NCBI RefSeq assembly: GCF_014396385.1 | Contig: NZ_CP060716.1 | Coordinates: forward strand, 2,170,001-2,234,000 | From: Leucobacter denitrificans | Lineage (GTDB): Bacteria; Actinomycetota; Actinomycetes; Actinomycetales; Microbacteriaceae | DNA: 64,000 bases | Direction: 5' to 3' | In this document: positions 62,421-64,000 of the stretch, in pieces | How positions within the stretch are numbered: position 1 is the stretch's first letter | Layout of the letters: every line of letters starts with the position of its first letter | Position numbers and translations under genes: made by a program | The notes under the pieces: model-generated | The model's input: the letters and a program-made list of their open reading frames with translations, nothing else | Databases searched by the model: none | Told to the model about the DNA's origin: nothing

Positions 62421-64000
62421 CCCACGAGGTGAATGACGCGGGTCTTGACCTCCCCGGCACGCCGAATGCAGAGGGCTGGCGCAGACTCCACCCACTTTCG
62501 CCGGTGCTTCGCGGTGGCATCTTTTTCTTGGTGATCGTCGGTGTAGTCATCGCGAACCTTCGCGATGTAATCGTCGGGATCTTTGTCGCAGGGAACGATG
62601 AGGGCGACGGAGAAGGCGGAAACATTATTGACCTCTTCGAGTTTCTCGTAGAGGAGGGCCTCGTTTGGCTTGTTGTTGCTGGGGTGCTCGGAATTATTTT
62701 GTTCGTCGTGCTGCTCTCGTGGGTGGCATGGCGGTTCCAGACTTATCGCGTTTCCGCTGACACCGTCGAGGCGAGAAGCGGAGTGCTCTTTCGCCAGCAT
62801 CGCCGGGCGCCACTCGACCGCATTCAGAGCGTGAATCTGCAGCGTTCACTGCTGGCCCGCATTGTCGGCCTCACAAAGATTGAGGTGCTTACGGGCGGGC
62901 AGGGCGGCAAGGTCGAGCTCGCTTATCTCGGTCATCGCGACGCGAAGACGGTGCGCGAGCAGATTCTGCAACTCGCCGCTGCACGCCGCGAGGGACGCGA
63001 TATCGCTGATGCGGTAGAAGAGATAACGGGCACAGCCCCCGTATCCTATGACGGTTCGGCCTACGCCGAGGCAACTGACGCGTTTACCGGTCGCGCACAA
63101 GACTTCGTCGATTTCGATGTGGATCCGGAGGCCGCGGCATCTCAGTCTCTCGTACGGGTTCCTGTTGGCCGACTCGTCGGCGGCATTGCCCTGAGCTGGG
63201 AGACGGTGTTCACCGCAGCACTCCTTCTCGTGGCCCTATTCTGGGGCGTGATCGGCACGATTCTTGGTGCAGTAGGTGTTGGCGACGGTTTCTTTGGATC
63301 GGGCGGCGCTGCACTACTCACGCTCATTCCGCTCGTGCTCGTAATGATCGCGGTCATTTTCGGTCAGTTCAACAAGGGGTTCAACTTCACCCTGTCGCGC
63401 GGAAAAGATGCGGTTCGTGTGGGGGCAGGTCTCACATCGACTGTCACTGACTCGATTCCGTTTGGGCGGATTCACGCAATTGAGGCGCGTCAGCCACTGT
63501 TCTGGCGCCCATTCGGCTGGTGGCGTGTTCGAGTGACGGTCGCCGGTCACTCGGTGATGCAGGGCGGCCAAAGCGCAACACAAAATCTCGTGCTCCCGGT
63601 TGGCCCCGAAGATGACGTGATTCGCGTCATCGAGACACTTGTGCCTGGCACAGTTGCGGGTCTCAGAGATGGCCTCTCCGGGCCGGGCGACGGGTACATC
63701 GGTGCCGGCCCCCGATCCGGTTGGGTGCTCTGGTTTGGTAAGGCTCGTGCGGGTGTGCGCATTGATGTACCTGAACTGGACCCGGCGAATGCAACCCTTC
63801 GCATTCGCCGCGGGTACCTCACTCGTTCGCTGTCAATCATGCCGGTCGTGCGCGCTCAGTCGATTCAGCTGCGCAGACCAATGGTGCACTACTGGCTGGG
63901 CCTCGCTTCGATTCAGGCTCACACCGTCATGGGACCAGTGAATCTCGAACGCCGCGGGTTAGCACTCGCCGATGCCAGGCGCGTCTTTGACGAGCTTGAG
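62417..64000 (+). CDS. PH-domain (YdbT/DUF304-type) membrane protein, 5' part, runs off right edge
   Basis: From GTG 62417 (overlapping the previous stop as GTGA) the frame is open to the window end, 528 codons. Two helices near the start (GGIFFLVIVGVVIANLR; LVWLVVAGVLGIILFVVLLSWVAWRF) and a first PH domain (YRVSADTVEARSGVLFRQHRRAPLDRIQSVNLQ) are followed by a second helix pair and domain (FNFTLSRGKDAVRVGAGLTSTVTDSIPFGRIHAIEARQ) and a third beginning LRIRRGYLTRSLSIMPVVRAQS. YdbT-type proteins guard Bacillus against certain antibiotics from related strains. Confidence 0.88.
   Translation, partial: MTHEVNDAGLDLPGTPNAEGWRRLHPLSPVLRGGIFFLVIVGVVIANLRDVIVGIFVAGNDEGDGEGGNIIDLFEFLVEEGLVWLVVAGVLGIILFVVLLSWVAWRFQTYRVSADTVEARSGVLFRQHRRAPLDRIQSVNLQRSLLARIVGLTKIEVLTGGQGGKVELAYLGHRDAKTVREQILQLAAARREGRDIADAVEEITGTAPVSYDGSAYAEATDAFTGRAQDFVDFDVDPEAAASQSLVRVPVGRLVGGIALSWETVFTAALLLVALFWGVIGTILGAVGVGDGFFGSGGAALLTLIPLVLVMIAVIFGQFNKGFNFTLSRGKDAVRVGAGLTSTVTDSIPFGRIHAIEARQPLFWRPFGWWRVRVTVAGHSVMQGGQSATQNLVLPVGPEDDVIRVIETLVPGTVAGLRDGLSGPGDGYIGAGPRSGWVLWFGKARAGVRIDVPELDPANATLRIRRGYLTRSLSIMPVVRAQSIQLRRPMVHYWLGLASIQAHTVMGPVNLERRGLALADARRVFDELE

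Overview
The window is about 64 kb of high-GC DNA from an actinobacterium. Gene order points to the family Microbacteriaceae: tlyA-nadK-recN, pyrG-nudix-xerD-parA-scpA-scpB-rluB-tyrA-cmk-der, and tilS-hpt-ftsH-folE-folP/folB-folK-DUF3180-PH. A Leucobacter-like genus is my inference from the proteins; no 16S gene is present to prove it. Many genes use GTG starts, 4-base ATGA/GTGA overlaps, and leaderless promoters (a TANNNT hexamer six bases before the start codon).

Layout. 1-383: start of mntH (Mn/Fe transporter), reading off the left edge. 487-15690: core housekeeping blocks for rRNA methylation and NAD kinase, CTP synthesis, chromosome segregation (XerD, ParA, ScpAB), tyrosine synthesis, CMP kinase and ribosome GTPase Der. 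15699-21687: mixed genes (DUF817, DUF4190, RraA-like, YhhN lysoplasmalogenase-like, Nudix-NYN fusion, DUF6512, membrane glycerophosphodiester phosphodiesterase). 21910-21986: tRNA-Pro(GGG) with a strong terminator.

From just after the tRNA to about 30.7 kb is a laterally acquired arsenic island with more GC-rich codon use: arsN1-like acetyltransferase, arsR, divergent ArsO-type flavoprotein, arsC, an ArsR-ArsC fusion, ACR3 arsenite pump and thioredoxin, then a NucS/DUF91-type nuclease and a probably truncated secreted protein. No integrase or transposase remains.

30719-43456 is a catabolic region: a CoA-transferase, a decayed YdeI-family gene, a class II amidotransferase, and a tightly packed nine-gene operon (NmrA-like reductase, two SnoaL-like proteins, degenerate SDR, peptide-type ABC importer, MmgE/PrpD protein) facing a TetR regulator. 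I consider this operon the best candidate for an undescribed pathway.

43570-53864 holds scattered stress and metabolic genes (CsbD, YbdK ligase, Vms1/baeRF-like protein, SLC13 transporter, two SDRs, thymidine kinase, frameshifted trmL, DUF1266, cold-shock protein). 54042-64000 holds nagB, ppa, then the tilS-hpt-ftsH-folate cluster and two bacterial PH-domain membrane proteins, the last running off the right edge.

Two otherwise conserved genes, recN and trmL, are each broken by one missing G in a run of four Gs, which suggests consensus sequence errors at G homopolymers as much as real mutations. About 660 bp around the DUF6512 gene are bracketed by near-identical direct repeats, one of which is the 3' end of the neighbouring phosphodiesterase gene.
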